NCBI RefSeq assembly: GCF_030504985.1 | Contig: NZ_JASERU010000011.1 | Location: forward strand, 1-64,000 | Direction of reading: 5' to 3' | From: Fulvimonas sp. R45 | GTDB taxonomy: Bacteria > Pseudomonadota > Gammaproteobacteria > Xanthomonadales > Rhodanobacteraceae | Length of the DNA: 64,000 bases | In this document: one piece after another, positions 8,486 to 17,106 of the stretch | How positions within the stretch are numbered: position 1 is the first letter of the stretch | How the letters are laid out: each line of letters opens with the position of its first letter | Position numbers and translations under genes: made by a program | The notes under the pieces: model-generated | Told to the model about the DNA's origin: nothing | Seen by the model: only the letters and a program-made list of their open reading frames with translations | The model's database searches: none

Positions 8486-10546
8486 TCAGTCGACGAGGCC
8501 GTGGCTGCGCAGCAGCGCCTCGGGCTCAGGCCGGCGGCCGCGGAAGGCCACGAAGCTCTCCAGCGCGGGTCGGCTGGCGCCCACCGACAGCACCTCGCGG
8601 CGGAAGCGGTCGCCGGTGGCCGGGTCGATCACGCTGCCGCGTTCCTTCGCCGCGTCCTCGAACGCGCCGAAGGCGTCGGCGCTGAGCAGTTCGGCCCACA
8701 GGTAGCTGTAGTAGCCCGCCGCGTAGCCACCCGCGAAGATGTGGCTGAAGGCGTGCGGGAAACGCTGCCAGGCTGGCGGGTGCAGCACCGCGACCTCGCG
8801 CCGCACGGCTTCCAGCACCTCCATCGGGCGCGCGCCTTGGGCGGGGTCGTAGCCCAGGTGCAGGGTGAAGTCGAACAGCGCGAACTCCAGCTGGCGCACC
8901 AGGAACAGCCCGGCGTGGAAATGCCGCGCGTCCAGCATGCGCCGGAACAGTTCCTCCGGCAGCGGTTCGCCGGTCTGCCAGTGGCGCGCGAACAGGTCCA
9001 GCGCCTCGCGGTTCCAGCCGAAGTTCTCCATGAACTGGCTGGGCAGTTCCACCGCGTCCCATTCCACGCCGTCGATGCCGCCGATCGAGGGCAGCGCGAT
9101 CTCGGTGAGCAGGTGGTGCAGGCCGTGGCCGAACTCGTGGAACAGGGTGAGCACGTCGTCGTGCGTGAGCAGCGCGGGGCGGCCCTCGGTGGGCGGCGCG
9201 AAATTGCAGGTGAGGAAGGCCACCGGCAGCTGTTTGTGCGCGCCGTCGTCGAAGCGGGCGCGGCAGACGTCCATCCAGGCGCCGCCGCGCTTGCCGCTGC
9301 GCGCGTAGAGGTCGACGTAGGCGCCGGCGAACACGCAGCCGTCGGCGTCCTTCACGTCGTAGTAGCGCACGTCCGGGTGCCATACGTCGACGTCCCCGCG
9401 CGGGGCGAGGGTGATGCCGTAGAGCTTGTGCACGATCGCCCACAGCCCGTCGATCACCGCCGGCAGCGGGAAATACGGCTTGAGCTGTTCCTCGTCCAGC
9501 GCGTAGCGGCGCTGGCGCAGCTTTTCGGAGGCGTAGCCGACGTCCCAGGGCTCCAGGTTGTCGAGGCCGAGTTCGGTGCGGGCGAACTCGCGCAGCTCCG
9601 CCAGCTCGCGCTGCGCCACCGGCCTGGCGCGCGCGGCGAGGTCGTGCAGGAATTCCATCACCTCGGTGGGCGAGGCGGCCATCTTGGTGGCCAGCGATTC
9701 CTCCGCCGCGTTGGCGAAGCCGAGCAGCCGGGCGGCTTCGTGGCGCAGCGCCATGATCCGCTCGATGCGCTCGGAGTTGTCGTACTTGCCCGCGTGCGGG
9801 CCCTGGTCGGAGGCGCGGGTCTGGTAGGCCCAGTACACGCGCTCGCGCAGCGCGCGGTCGTCGGCGTAGGTGAGCACCGCCTGCACGCTGGGCTGCTTCA
9901 GCGTGACCAGGTAGCCGTCCAGTTCCTGCTCCTTCGCGTACTGGCGCAGCACCGCGCGGCCGGACTCGGGGATGCCGGCGAGGTCGCGCTCGTCGGTGAC
10001 GTGCTCGTGCCAGGCGTCGGTGGCGTCCAGCACGGCGTTGGAGAATTCGGTGGAGAGCTTCGACAGCTCCACGCCGATCTCGCGGAAGCGCGAGCGCGCC
10101 GGTTCCTCCAGCGCCACGCCGGACAGCCGGAAGTCGCGCAGCGCGTGCTCCACCAGCGCGCGTCGCGGGCGCGGCAGCGCGGCGAAGTCCGCCGCGTCGG
10201 CCAGCGCCTGCACCGCGGCGTAGAGGTCGCGGTTCTGGCCCAGCTCGATGGCGTGGTCGGTGAGCTTTTCCTCGGCCGGCCCGTAGGCCTGGCGCAGCGC
10301 CTCGCCGTCGGCCACCGAGTGCAGGTGCGATACCGGCGCCCACGCGCGCGCCAGCCGCTGTTCCAGCCGCTCCTGGGTCAGCATCACATGGCCGAAGTCG
10401 CGCGGCGCGCCGGGCGCGGTGAGCGCGGCGATGCCGGCGCGGTAGTCGGCGAGGATGGCGTCGACCGCCGGTCCGACGTGTTCGGGGCGGATGCGCGAGA
10501 ACGCCGGCAGGGCGTCGTCGGCGAGCAGGGGGTTGTCTTGGCTCAT
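8486..10546 (-). CDS. prlC: Oligopeptidase A (M3 metallopeptidase)
   Basis: 686-aa cytosolic zinc peptidase of family M3 that degrades oligopeptides, including cleaved signal peptides. The zinc motif HEFGH occurs in DDVLTLFHEFGHGLHHLLTEI, and the C-terminal part has the M3 signature FSHIFAGGYAAGYYSYLWAE. Length matches OpdA (about 680). The ATG at 10546 has AAAGGAG about 7 nt upstream and begins MSQDNPLLADDALPAF, typical of the family. First gene of a two-gene unit with the GNAT; divergent from the patatin gene with 112 bp between. Confidence 0.95.
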   Translation of the reverse strand: MSQDNPLLADDALPAFSRIRPEHVGPAVDAILADYRAGIAALTAPGAPRDFGHVMLTQERLEQRLARAWAPVSHLHSVADGEALRQAYGPAEEKLTDHAIELGQNRDLYAAVQALADAADFAALPRPRRALVEHALRDFRLSGVALEEPARSRFREIGVELSKLSTEFSNAVLDATDAWHEHVTDERDLAGIPESGRAVLRQYAKEQELDGYLVTLKQPSVQAVLTYADDRALRERVYWAYQTRASDQGPHAGKYDNSERIERIMALRHEAARLLGFANAAEESLATKMAASPTEVMEFLHDLAARARPVAQRELAELREFARTELGLDNLEPWDVGYASEKLRQRRYALDEEQLKPYFPLPAVIDGLWAIVHKLYGITLAPRGDVDVWHPDVRYYDVKDADGCVFAGAYVDLYARSGKRGGAWMDVCRARFDDGAHKQLPVAFLTCNFAPPTEGRPALLTHDDVLTLFHEFGHGLHHLLTEIALPSIGGIDGVEWDAVELPSQFMENFGWNREALDLFARHWQTGEPLPEELFRRMLDARHFHAGLFLVRQLEFALFDFTLHLGYDPAQGARPMEVLEAVRREVAVLHPPAWQRFPHAFSHIFAGGYAAGYYSYLWAELLSADAFGAFEDAAKERGSVIDPATGDRFRREVLSVGASRPALESFVAFRGRRPEPEALLRSHGLVD

Positions 10547-10658
10547 GGAGGCTCCTTTCGAGCCGGAAGCGTGGCGACGGCGCCGGGCGAAATCAAGCAC
10601 GGGCGCGTGACGGCCGGGCGCTGTCGTGCCGCGCACGCGCCGGCGTACCATCGTCGCC

Positions 10659-12380
10659 ATGCTGCCTGCCGAGCTCGTCGGACTGATCGCCCGCACCGCC
10701 ATGTTCGCGCACCTCGACGAGGCGCAGCAGGCATCGCTGGCGCGGCAACTGCGCTGGCTGTGCCTGCCCGGCGGGCAATCGCTGTTCCGTCCCGGCGAAC
10801 CGGCCGACGCGCTGTACCTGCTGTGCAGCGGCAGCCTGGGCGTGTTCGACGGACCCACCCGGCTGCTGCACCAGGTCGCCGCCGGCGAATGCGTCGGCGA
10901 GATGAGCCTGCTCAGCGGCGGCCCGCACCGCCACGCCGTGCGCGCCCTGCGCGACTCGGAGCTGCTGCGGCTGGATCGCCCCGCCTTCGAGGCGCTGATC
11001 GAACGCCACCCCGGCGCCATGCTCGCCGTGGCGCGGCTGGCGGTGGAGCGCCTGCTCGGCCGCCGGCAACTCGGCGAGACGCCGGGCAAGCCGCGCACCT
11101 TCGCCCTGCTGCCGGTGGATGCCACGGTGCCGGCGCGCGCGCTGGCCGAACGGCTGGCGCAGGCGCTGCGGCCCTACGGCCGCTGCGTGCTGGTGGACGA
11201 GGCCGCCGCCGCCGGCCACGACAGCGGCTGGTTCGCCGAACGCGAAGCGGAAGCGCGCTTCACCATCTACCTGGACGAGCGCGGCGATCCGGTGTGGCGA
11301 CGGCGCTGCCTGCGCCAGGCCGACGTGCTGCTGCTGCCCGCGCATGCCGCCGAGCCGGCGCGACCCTGGCCCGAGGCCACCCCGGGCCACCCTTCGCGCG
11401 CGCAGCACCGACCGCGCCACCTGATCCTGCTGCATCCCGGCGCCGCGGTGCTACCCGGCGCCGCGCGGCGCTGGCGCGCGCAGTTCAGCGGCGAGCTGCG
11501 GCACCACCACGTCTGCGGCGACGAGGACGTGGCCCGCGTGGCACGGCTGGCCAGCGGCCATGGCCGCGGCCTGGTGCTGGCCGGCGGCGGCGCGCGCGGG
11601 CTGGCCCACCTCGGCGCGCTGAAGGCGCTGCGCGAGGCCGGCCGGCACTACGACGCGGTGGGCGGCACCAGCATCGGCGCCATCATCGGTGCCGGCGTGG
11701 CCCTGCAATGGGATACCGACACCCTGCTGCGCACCTGCCGCGAGGCCTTCGTGCACGGCCACCCGGTGTCGGACTGGACCCTGCCGCTGGTGGCGCTGAC
11801 CCGCGGCCGGCGGGCCTCGGCGATGCTGCGCCGGGTGTTCGGCGCCACCGACATCGAAGACCTGCCGCGGCCGTTCTTCTGCGTCTCCACCGACCTCACC
11901 CGCGAGGCCCGCCGGGTCCATCGCCGCGGTCCGCTGTGGCTGTGGCTGCGCGCTTCCAGCGCGATCCCGGGCCTGCTGCCGCCGGTGCTGCACCACGGCG
12001 ACGTGTACGTGGACGGCGCGCTGATGGACAACCTGCCCACCGACGTGATGGCCGACGACGGCCTCGCCCACATCACCGCGGTGAGCATCCGCGCCGACAG
12101 CCGCCTGCGCACCCGGCTGGACGCCAGCGCCACGCCGCCGTGGTGGCGCCTGCTGCTGCAGCGGCGCGACGGCCACGGCTGGCCGGGCCTGGTCTCCACC
12201 CTGACCCGCGCCGCGATGGTCAACAGCGAGGAAACCAGTGAACGCTGCCGCGCCCTGGCCGACCTGCTGGTGACGCCGCCGCTGGAACACATCGGCATCC
12301 TCGACTGGCAGGATTTCGACCGCGCGGTGGAAGCGGGCTACCGGGAGACGGTGAAGGTGCTGGAAGCGCAGCGCGGCTGA
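10659..12380 (+). CDS. Patatin-like phospholipase with cyclic-nucleotide-binding domain
   Basis: 573-aa protein of the bacterial NTE/RssA-like type. Residues ~8-130 are a cyclic-nucleotide-binding fold (FRPGEPADALYLLCSGSLGVF, AGECVGEMSLLSGGPHR). The C-terminal patatin domain has the oxyanion loop AGGGARGLAHLGAL, the nucleophile elbow GGTSIGA with Ser338, and the DGA dyad partner Asp452. It is expected to hydrolyse phospholipid or lysophospholipid acyl esters at the inner membrane, perhaps under control of a nucleotide ligand. The ATG at 10659 is preferred to an upstream GTG at 10626; neither has a strong ribosome binding site. Confidence 0.9.
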   Translation: MLPAELVGLIARTAMFAHLDEAQQASLARQLRWLCLPGGQSLFRPGEPADALYLLCSGSLGVFDGPTRLLHQVAAGECVGEMSLLSGGPHRHAVRALRDSELLRLDRPAFEALIERHPGAMLAVARLAVERLLGRRQLGETPGKPRTFALLPVDATVPARALAERLAQALRPYGRCVLVDEAAAAGHDSGWFAEREAEARFTIYLDERGDPVWRRRCLRQADVLLLPAHAAEPARPWPEATPGHPSRAQHRPRHLILLHPGAAVLPGAARRWRAQFSGELRHHHVCGDEDVARVARLASGHGRGLVLAGGGARGLAHLGALKALREAGRHYDAVGGTSIGAIIGAGVALQWDTDTLLRTCREAFVHGHPVSDWTLPLVALTRGRRASAMLRRVFGATDIEDLPRPFFCVSTDLTREARRVHRRGPLWLWLRASSAIPGLLPPVLHHGDVYVDGALMDNLPTDVMADDGLAHITAVSIRADSRLRTRLDASATPPWWRLLLQRRDGHGWPGLVSTLTRAAMVNSEETSERCRALADLLVTPPLEHIGILDWQDFDRAVEAGYRETVKVLEAQRG

Positions 12381-12544
12381 CCCCTTCCCAGCGCCACCCC
12401 GGGGAACCCCCATTCGTGGGAAAGGGCCGGGGCGAGGCAAGATATGGCCGCCCCTCCATCCTCGCTCCCCAAAGCAGGGCCACCCATGGCCCTTCCGCGT
12501 CCGCATGCAGGAGGGTGGCTTCCGGTCGCGGCTAGAATGAACGG

Positions 12545-13072
12545 ATGAACCTTCGCAGCTACAAGGGCACCGCCCCCGTCCTCGGCGAACGCGTCTACGT
12601 CGACCCCGCCGCCACGGTGATCGGCGACGTGGTGCTGGGCGACGACGTCTCGGTCTGGCCCGGCGCGGTGCTGCGCGGCGACGTGAACCACATCCGCGTG
12701 GGTGCGGGGAGCAACATCCAGGACGGCGCCGTGGTGCACGTGGCCCACGCCGGCCGCTACGGACCGGGCTTTCCCTGCCTGATCGGCGAAGGCGTCACCG
12801 TGGGCCACGCCGCGGTGGTGCACGCCTGCACCGTCGGCGACTACGCCCTGGTTGGCATGCACGCCAGCGTGCTCGACGGCGCGGTGGTCGGCCGCTTTGC
12901 CCTGGTCGGCGCCGGCGCGGTGATCCCGCCGGGCAAGGTGGTGGGCGAGCGCGAGCTATGGCTGGGCAACCCGGCGAAATGCGTGCGCGTGCTCGACGAC
13001 GCCCAGGTCGAGCAGCTGCGCTACTCAGCCGCGCACTACGTGCGGCTGAAGGACGACTACCTGGCGGGCTGA
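12545..13072 (+). CDS. Gamma carbonic anhydrase family protein
   Basis: 175-aa left-handed beta-helix protein of the YrdA/PaaY-like gamma-carbonic-anhydrase group. Hexapeptide turns run through the whole chain (ATVIGDVVLGDDVSVWPGAVLRGD, IGEGVTVGHAAVVHACTVGDYALVGMHA). The three zinc histidines are supplied by VVHVAHAG, VGHAAVVHAC and its neighbourhood, as in the family. Members form trimers in the cytosol; some hydrate CO2, others are acyl-CoA thioesterases or of unknown role. Monocistronic, following the patatin gene after 164 bp of GC-rich sequence containing a CCCTTCCCA/TGGGAAAGGG inverted pair. Confidence 0.93.
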   Translation: MNLRSYKGTAPVLGERVYVDPAATVIGDVVLGDDVSVWPGAVLRGDVNHIRVGAGSNIQDGAVVHVAHAGRYGPGFPCLIGEGVTVGHAAVVHACTVGDYALVGMHASVLDGAVVGRFALVGAGAVIPPGKVVGERELWLGNPAKCVRVLDDAQVEQLRYSAAHYVRLKDDYLAG

Positions 13073-13100
13073 GCGGGCCCGGGGGACGTTGAACAGGCGC

Positions 13101-13637
13101 TCAGGGCAAGGCCTTCGCTTCCCCGCGCGCCTGGCGCAGTTCCGCCTCCATCGCGTGGCGGTGGCTGAGCAGGCTGCGCTGCGCGTCGAGGTAGCCGCCG
13201 AGCAGGGCCAGCTTGTAGTTGCCTGCGCCGCTGTCGTCGCCGGTGGCGAGGTAACGGTAGTTGCCCGCGTCGTAGGCGCGCAGCAGACGCAGTTCGCGTT
13301 GCGCCTCGTCCAGGTCGCCGGTGATGATCGCCCGCTCCACCTCGGCGCAGGCGGGTTCGAAGGCTTCGTGCAGGCCGTCGAGTGCGGTGCGGTTGGCCGG
13401 ATCGAGTTGCAGCACGCTGAAATAGAACTCGTACACGTTGCTGCCCACCGGGGCGAGCAGGTGGTGTTCGCGCCGGGCCTGGTCGGCCAGGCGGAGCAGG
13501 ATCGCCACGCCGCTGTCCAGCGGCGGAGTGGCGCGGCGCATCCGCCACAGCGCGACGGCGGCCACGACGGCGAGCAGCAGCACGCCGACGGCCACGCGCA
13601 GGCGCAGCGACGACGCAAATCCGGGAAAGCGAACCAT
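13101..13637 (-). CDS. Membrane-anchored TPR-like protein, unknown function
   Basis: 178-aa protein. Residues ~8-32 form one transmembrane segment (LRLRVAVGVLLLAVVAAVALW); the remainder is periplasmic and helical with two TPR-like repeats (YEFYFSVLQLDPANRTALDGLHEAF and IITGDLDEAQRELRLLRAYDAGN). Similar anchored helical modules occur in Xanthomonadales envelope and TonB-like proteins, but no partner is visible here. The ATG at 13637 is used because an earlier possible start at 13676 lies within the loop of a very strong hairpin. Minus strand, downstream of the PNGase A gene but probably separated from it by that hairpin. Confidence 0.72.
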   Translation of the reverse strand: MVRFPGFASSLRLRVAVGVLLLAVVAAVALWRMRRATPPLDSGVAILLRLADQARREHHLLAPVGSNVYEFYFSVLQLDPANRTALDGLHEAFEPACAEVERAIITGDLDEAQRELRLLRAYDAGNYRYLATGDDSGAGNYKLALLGGYLDAQRSLLSHRHAMEAELRQARGEAKALP

Positions 13638-13659
13638 GACACCCGCCGTGAGGGAACCA

Positions 13660-13695
13660 ACGCAGGCGGCGCGCACAGCTGCGCGCCGCCTGCGT
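13660..13695 (-). terminator. Hairpin with 16-bp perfect stem
   Basis: The arms 13660-13675 and 13680-13695 are perfectly complementary (16 bp, loop CAGC). On the minus strand it follows the PNGase A stop by 49 nt and precedes the start of the TPR-like gene by 22 nt. There is no clear T-run, so it could be a Rho-assisted stop or an mRNA-stabilising end. Confidence 0.6.
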
Positions 13696-13744
13696 CACGG
13701 TAGTCACGCCGTGTGTCAGCGCAGTGACCGGGTGCCCGGCGCGG

Positions 13745-15511
13745 TCACCAGTCCAGCAGGCTGCCGCCGGCCGTGGGCGAGCCGTCGGGACGGGCGAACC
13801 AGGCCACGTGGTTGCGGCCGCCGGGGCAGCCATGACCTTCGCTGAAGCCGCTGACCGCGCCGTCCTTCGACTGCACCGTCGCGCGGTAGCAGCTGCCCAG
13901 CGAGTCGCGGAAGTCGAATGCCTGCGCGCTGCCCTGCCCGGTGTGGGCGGTGAGGTGGCCGCCGGCGTCGAAATCCAGCGTGTCGGCGGTGTCCACCGTG
14001 TTGTCCACGCGCGATTCGTACAGCGGGATGCCGCCCAGCGAACGCACGCCGTGTTGGCGGTAGCCCTGGTGCACGGTGGTGGCGACCGCGATGCTGCCGT
14101 CGGCGGCGACCGTCTGCGCGTAGACCAGGTGCAGCGGATAGCGCACGCTCTGGTGGTCGGTGCCCAGCACGAAGCCGCCGACGCGCCGTTCACTGGTGCC
14201 GTCCGCCCAGGTGAGCTGGTCCGTGGCCTGGCGGTAGGTGCCGGCGTCGATCACGAAGCCCTGGGTGTCGGCGAAGCCCACCGTCTGCCGCACCGTGGTG
14301 CGGACGCGGCCGTGCGAGGTGTCCGCGTAGCCCTCGATCACGAACTGGCGGCTGAGCTTGGTGGTGATGTCGCCGCTCACGTTGCCGCTGGCGTCCGTCT
14401 TCAGCGTGTCGCCGATGGTCGGCGTGGGCGCCTGGCCGGCGAGGGTGTTGCGCGTCACCCGGCCGGTGACCTGCGTCGCGTGCGGGTCGAGGTAGAGCAG
14501 CAGGCTGGCGGCGGCGGAGAAATAGTTGTTCGCGCCCGCCACGCTCACCGCCACGGTATGCGGTGCGCCATCGCTGAGCACGCCGGCGAACGGGCTGAGG
14601 TCGACCCGGTAGGGCGTGAAGTTCAGCGTCTGCACGCCGGTGACCGGCCGCCACAGGTAGGGGTCGATGCCGCCGGTGTAGATCCAGGGATAGACCGGCG
14701 CCACGCCGGCGGGCTGGCCGTCGATGCTCACCTCGGCCTCGCGGAAGTTGCCGCCGCCGCATTCCTGCACTTCGCCAGCGTACGCGTCGGGCACACAGGT
14801 GTACCAGAACTCGTCGCCGCTCTGACTCTGCGCGATCACGTCGAGGTAGGCGCGCTCGACGTTGCGCGGCAGGGTCAGCGTCTTCGCCAGCTGGCTGTCC
14901 GGGTGGTCAAGCTCGGCGGGGCTGCCCACCGCGTCGCTGCCCAGCGCGATCACCGCGTCGGGCGCGTGCGCGGCCGGCGCCAGCGCGGAGGCCGGGTAGA
15001 ACAGCAGCCTCGCGCTGCCGTGGATCACCCCGGTGTAGGTGTCGTTGACCAGGTTCCACAGGATCGCCTGGCCCTGGCCGGCGTTGCGGAACAGCGCGCT
15101 GTAGTCGGTGAGGTCGCGTTCCACGTGCCAGCTCGGCGCCACCTTCGACGACGGTTCCTCGGTGGTGCCGAAGTACAGGTTCACGCCGCCCAGCCAGATC
15201 GAACCGGTGCGGTCGTACTGGCGTCCCGCGGTGACCGAGAAATCCGCCTCCAGCACCACCTTCGACCAGCGCGTGCCGCAGCCGGCGGGCGGCGCGTAGT
15301 TGAAGGGGCGGGTGCCGAAATCGTTGAACACGTCGTCCTGGAACAGCTGCACCACGCACGGCTGGCCGGGCGGGCGCGGCACCGCCGGGTCGGCGGTGGT
15401 CACGTTGGACGAGCCGACCGGACTGCCGGCGTCGGCGGCGAAAGCGTTGCAGGCCAACCAGGCCAGGCCGGCGACCGCCAGGCCCCGGCCGAACATCCCC
15501 ATGCGCACCAT
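13745..15511 (-). CDS. Secreted peptide:N-glycanase A (PNGase A) family protein
   Basis: 588-aa exported protein. Residues 1-25 are a signal peptide with cleavage after AFA. The PNGase A domain follows: CVVQLFQDDVFNDFGTRPFNYAPP, then DRTGSIWLGGVNLYFGTTEEPS, the signature block shared with almond and fungal enzymes. A second jelly-roll half with ANNYFSAAASLLLYLDP completes it. The enzyme class releases intact N-glycans, including core alpha-1,3-fucosylated plant glycans, from glycopeptides. It is uncommon in bacteria and would fit a soil or plant-litter organism scavenging plant glycoproteins. AGGGG lies about 8 nt before the ATG. No glycosidase genes are next to it. Confidence 0.85.
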   Translation of the reverse strand: MVRMGMFGRGLAVAGLAWLACNAFAADAGSPVGSSNVTTADPAVPRPPGQPCVVQLFQDDVFNDFGTRPFNYAPPAGCGTRWSKVVLEADFSVTAGRQYDRTGSIWLGGVNLYFGTTEEPSSKVAPSWHVERDLTDYSALFRNAGQGQAILWNLVNDTYTGVIHGSARLLFYPASALAPAAHAPDAVIALGSDAVGSPAELDHPDSQLAKTLTLPRNVERAYLDVIAQSQSGDEFWYTCVPDAYAGEVQECGGGNFREAEVSIDGQPAGVAPVYPWIYTGGIDPYLWRPVTGVQTLNFTPYRVDLSPFAGVLSDGAPHTVAVSVAGANNYFSAAASLLLYLDPHATQVTGRVTRNTLAGQAPTPTIGDTLKTDASGNVSGDITTKLSRQFVIEGYADTSHGRVRTTVRQTVGFADTQGFVIDAGTYRQATDQLTWADGTSERRVGGFVLGTDHQSVRYPLHLVYAQTVAADGSIAVATTVHQGYRQHGVRSLGGIPLYESRVDNTVDTADTLDFDAGGHLTAHTGQGSAQAFDFRDSLGSCYRATVQSKDGAVSGFSEGHGCPGGRNHVAWFARPDGSPTAGGSLLDW

Positions 15512-15633
15512 GCGATTTCCCCTCGCGTCAGGCCATCCCCCTGCACGGTGGATGCTGGCACCGCGGGGTTTTGGACGGGGTCAAAACGCCGGCGCGAAAA
15601 AGCGACGCCGTTGGCAAAGCGCGCGGTCCGCGC

Positions 15634-16464
15634 TCATGCCGGCGGGCGCAGCGCCTGGTACACCGGCTCGGTGGCCGGACGGCGGGCGTGCCACAGCTCG
15701 AACGCGTCCGCGGCGGTCTCCACCAGCATGCCCAGGCCGTCGAAGGCACGGGACGCGCCGGCCGCTTGCGCCCAGGCGAGGAAGGGCGCGGCCGCGGCGC
15801 CGTAGGCCAGGTCGCAGCACACCGCGCGCGCGCCGACCAGCGCCGGGGGCAGGCCCAGCGACTGCTGCAGCACGCCGGCCGAGGTGGCGTTCACGACCAG
15901 GTCGAAACTACCGATGCCGGCGAGGTCCTGCCAGTAGCGCGTGCGCACCCGGGCGGGCTCGCCGATGGCGTCGGCCAGCGCGTCGGCGGTGGCCGGCGTG
16001 CGGTTGACGATGGTCAGCGAGGCCACGCCGGCGTCCAGCAGCGACCATGCCACTCCGCGCGCCGCGCCGCCGGCGCCGAGCAGCAGCATGTCGCGGCCGC
16101 GCAGGTCCACGTGGTGGCGCTCGGCGAGGTCGCGCACCAAGCCGGCGCCGTCGGTGTTGTGCGCGGCGAGGCGGCCGTCCGCCAGCCGCGTCAGCACGTT
16201 GGCGCTGCCCGCGCGCACCGCGGCTTCGCTGCGTTCGTCGGCGAGCGCGAAGGCCGCGCCCTTGTGCGGCAGGGTGACGTTGGCGCCGCGTCCGCCTTCG
16301 GCGAAGAAGCGCCGCACCGCGTCGGCGAAGGCCTCCGGCGCCGCGTCGATCGCCTCGTAGGTCAGCGCGATGCCGAACTGGTCACCGAACAGCTGGTGGA
16401 TGCGCGGCGACTTCGTGTGGCCGATCGGGTGGCCGAACACGGCGTAGCGGAGAGGCTGGGGCAT
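15634..16464 (-). CDS. aroE: Shikimate dehydrogenase
   Basis: 276-aa NADPH-dependent enzyme reducing 3-dehydroshikimate to shikimate in aromatic amino acid synthesis. The N-terminal substrate domain contains VFGHPIGHTKSPRIHQLF and NVTLPHKGAAF with the catalytic Lys; HNTDGAGLVRDL supplies the catalytic Asp. The Rossmann loop LLLGAGGAARGVAW and the NRTPATAD NADP-specificity motif follow. Length and motifs match AroE proper rather than YdiB. Start at 16464 with GAGGA upstream. Probably monocistronic. Confidence 0.95.
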   Translation of the reverse strand: MPQPLRYAVFGHPIGHTKSPRIHQLFGDQFGIALTYEAIDAAPEAFADAVRRFFAEGGRGANVTLPHKGAAFALADERSEAAVRAGSANVLTRLADGRLAAHNTDGAGLVRDLAERHHVDLRGRDMLLLGAGGAARGVAWSLLDAGVASLTIVNRTPATADALADAIGEPARVRTRYWQDLAGIGSFDLVVNATSAGVLQQSLGLPPALVGARAVCCDLAYGAAAAPFLAWAQAAGASRAFDGLGMLVETAADAFELWHARRPATEPVYQALRPPA

Positions 16465-16518
16465 GGCGGGTTCCTCGTCTGGACGGCCATTGTACGTGGC
16501 GTGTCCCGTGGCTTTTGC

Positions 16519-16620
16519 GCCTCTCCCTGCGTGCAGGGGGAGGCCGGGAGGGGGTAACGGGGCTTGCCGCGAAGTGGGGTGACCCCTCCCCAACCCTCCC
16601 TGCGAAGCAGGGGAGGGGGC
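16519..16620 (+). repeat. GC-rich intergenic repeat, family 1, copy 2
   Basis: 102-bp element with CTCCCTGCGTGCAGGGGGAG at one end and CCCTCCCTGCGAAGCAGGGG at the other. It is the reverse-orientation homologue of 99-184 and a relative of 27538-27636. It separates the divergent aroE and small membrane protein genes. Confidence 0.75.
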
Positions 16621-16694
16621 CGGTGATACGGGGTCGCAGGTTTTGAGATGGGCCGCCGGCAGGCTGTGCCCATCGACCCCATGGAGCCTTCGCC

Positions 16695-16943
16695 ATGCGC
16701 CCGACCGCCGCACCCCGCGACCACTTCCGCGCCATCGCCACGCTGTGGCTGGGCCTCGGCGCCGCGCTGCTGCTGACCACCCTGGTGCCCGCGCACACCG
16801 CGCTGCTGGGCTGGTCGCCGGCGCTGTGGCTGCTGGGCGCACCGCTGGCCCTGCGGCTGGCGCTGGAACCCGCGTGGCCGCTGCGCCTGCTGGCGCGGTA
16901 CATGCGCCATCGCGCACGCCGGCCGCAGACGGCCTGGCTTTGA
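16695..16943 (+). CDS. Small membrane protein of unknown function
   Basis: 82-aa protein with two predicted transmembrane stretches (residues ~13-33 LATLWLGLGAALLLTTLV region and ~38-58 LGWSPALWLLGAPLALRLAL), short loop between them and a basic C-terminus (RYMRHRARRPQ). No family recognised. GGAG sits 8 nt before the ATG, which supports translation. It stands alone between aroE and the RimK-like gene. Confidence 0.65.
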   Translation: MRPTAAPRDHFRAIATLWLGLGAALLLTTLVPAHTALLGWSPALWLLGAPLALRLALEPAWPLRLLARYMRHRARRPQTAWL

Positions 16944-17106
16944 ACCGCGGCGTCGCGGCCGGATGCCGCGGCGCCCAGGGATCCATCTGGCAGTGGATGC
17001 CGCGGCCGGGACGGCCGCCAGGACCGGTCCGCGCGACGTCCCCCCGTCGCCGCGCGGGCCTGGCGAGGGATCGCCTGCCGACCGGCGGCCATGGACGGCC
17101 GCCGGG

